Assembly: GCA_904501965.1 (NCBI GenBank)
Contig: CAJGCS010000057.1
Location: 1 to 6,661 of the forward strand
Origin: an uncultured Bacilli bacterium
GTDB taxonomy: Bacteria; Bacillota_I; Bacilli_A; ML615J-28; CAG-313
Direction of reading: 5' to 3'
Length of the DNA: 6,661 nt
Shown here: piece after piece, positions 6,088 to 6,661 of the stretch
Layout: the number at the start of each line of letters is the position of its first letter
Position numbering within the stretch: the first letter of the stretch is position 1
Made by a program: the position numbers and the translations under genes
Notes under the pieces: model-generated
What the model saw: the letters and a program-made list of their open reading frames with translations, nothing else
What the model was told of the DNA's origin: nothing
Databases searched by the model: none

Positions 6088-6661
6088 ACAATAGGTCCTC
6101 AAGTGCAGATGATGTTGATTCAAGTGTATTTTTAGTATAATGAGCAACATTTAATTCCTTACTAATAAGATTTTGTAAATACTCATTATAATAATCAGAA
6201 TATAAAAGAATAACTCCTTCGACACTTCTACTTTTTGAAAATTCATTAATAAACTTAGCTAATGTCTTAAAATATTGATTATTAATATTTATTAAATCTT
6301 GATAGTTATAAGACTTTGTATATTCTCTTAATAAATCTTTTTCTATTTCCACCTTAAATATTTCAATTACTTTTCCATTATTTAGTAGATTAAATAAAAG
6401 ATACTCTTCATACAAATATAAAACAATATAATTAGTATTACTTTTGTATTTATATGTACTAATTACAGATTCTGCAATTTGATAGTTATAAATACTTTTA
6501 ATTTTTTTAATTTTTACATCTTTTAAATAATCATTTATTAAAAGTTTATTATCTATCTTATTTTGTAAAGTTACTCTAAAGTCATTTTGTTTATTTACAG
6601 ATATTCTTTCGACCAAATAATCAAATCTTTCCTTATAATTATTTACTAAATAATCAATCTC
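6077..6661 (-). CDS. Uncharacterised pilus-operon protein, possibly a degenerate PilM-like (actin-fold) protein; 5' end outside the window
   Basis: I do not firmly recognise this protein. The frame is open to the right edge of the window (194 residues visible, beginning EIDYLVNNYKERF), so a TTG at 6616 is probably internal and the real start lies beyond. There is no signal peptide or membrane helix, so it is likely cytoplasmic, and it is rich in Lys, Asn, Tyr and Ile. The pattern in the second half recalls the last third of PilM/FtsA-type proteins: a strand-turn-strand (YIVLYLYEEYLLFNLLNNGKVIEIFKVEI, 78-106), helices up to about 145, VEGVILLYSDYYNEYLQNLISKELNV, and a final Ala-containing helix. 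PilM recruits PilN/PilO at the inner face of the membrane. The glycine/aspartate nucleotide-binding motifs expected there are not seen, so ATP binding is doubtful. It overlaps the first prepilin gene by 11 bp, and its position at the head of the visible pilus genes supports a role in assembly. Confidence 0.6.
   Translation of the reverse strand, partial: EIDYLVNNYKERFDYLVERISVNKQNDFRVTLQNKIDNKLLINDYLKDVKIKKIKSIYNYQIAESVISTYKYKSNTNYIVLYLYEEYLLFNLLNNGKVIEIFKVEIEKDLLREYTKSYNYQDLININNQYFKTLAKFINEFSKSRSVEGVILLYSDYYNEYLQNLISKELNVAHYTKNTLESTSSALEDLLYEK
6096..6100 (-). promoter_or_regulatory. Shine-Dalgarno site deciding the start of the first minor prepilin
   Basis: GAGGA on the minus strand, 8 nt before the ATG at 6087 and inside the upstream gene. 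It favours the short, five-residue prepilin leader over the in-frame Met at 6150. Confidence 0.75.

Noticed and set aside
6088..6150. N-terminal extension of the first minor prepilin from an upstream Met (6150)
   Set aside because: It would put 21 residues before the MKNKG leader, lies inside the upstream gene, and the GAGGA site fits the ATG at 6087 instead.
6614..6616. TTG as the start of the PilM-like gene
   Set aside because: The frame stays open to the window edge with 15 more codons and there is no convincing Shine-Dalgarno site just upstream of the TTG, so the gene is more likely cut by the edge.
1..6661. CRISPR array, tRNA/rRNA genes, insertion sequence or riboswitch
   Set aside because: No spaced repeats, cloverleaf-like GC-rich segments, transposase motifs, terminal inverted repeats or long structured leader were seen; coding genes fill nearly the whole window.

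Overview
The window comes from an AT-rich, low-GC bacterium. Shine-Dalgarno sites are strong (AGGAGG, GGGAGG, GAGGGG), and K, N, I, F and Y are used heavily. The genes present suggest the Bacillota/Mycoplasmatota side of the low-GC Gram-positive tree. A Bacilli-, Erysipelotrichia- or Izemoplasma-like lineage is my inference, not something the sequence proves. All nine genes end in TAA or TAG, and all Trp codons I checked are TGG, so the standard bacterial code fits.

Left part (1-1675, plus strand): the 3' end of an aromatic amino acid (shikimate) operon. It holds a shikimate kinase cut by the window edge (aroK), a type II 3-dehydroquinate dehydratase (aroQ) and a type I-beta DAHP synthase (aroF-like). 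The genes overlap by 20 and 11 bp, so they are probably translationally coupled. The operon ends in a GCAA-tetraloop hairpin with a seven-T tract, which runs directly into the stop codon of the convergent operon.

Right part (1674-6661, minus strand, read right to left): a compact type IV pilus, competence-pilus or type II secretion-like assembly operon of seven genes. In transcription order these are a protein with a possible degenerate PilM-like fold (5' end beyond the window), two minor prepilins (one without the usual Glu5), a PilC/GspF membrane platform protein, a PilB/GspE assembly ATPase, and two prepilins with canonical G|F...E signals. The first five genes overlap or nearly abut. A 65-bp gap precedes the last two prepilins and may carry a promoter, and the final prepilin has no visible Shine-Dalgarno site.

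Together the pilus genes would make an ATPase-driven filament at the cytoplasmic membrane: PilB powers, PilC anchors, minor pilins prime the tip, and the two terminal prepilins are the candidate main subunits. No prepilin peptidase, PilT retraction ATPase, PilN or PilO is seen here; these would have to lie elsewhere. The main points of interest are the operon order (PilC before PilB, minor pilins first), the Glu5-less prepilin with two cysteines, and the divergent first protein. No RNA genes, mobile elements, CRISPR arrays or repeats of note were seen, and there is no gene-free stretch over 300 bases.
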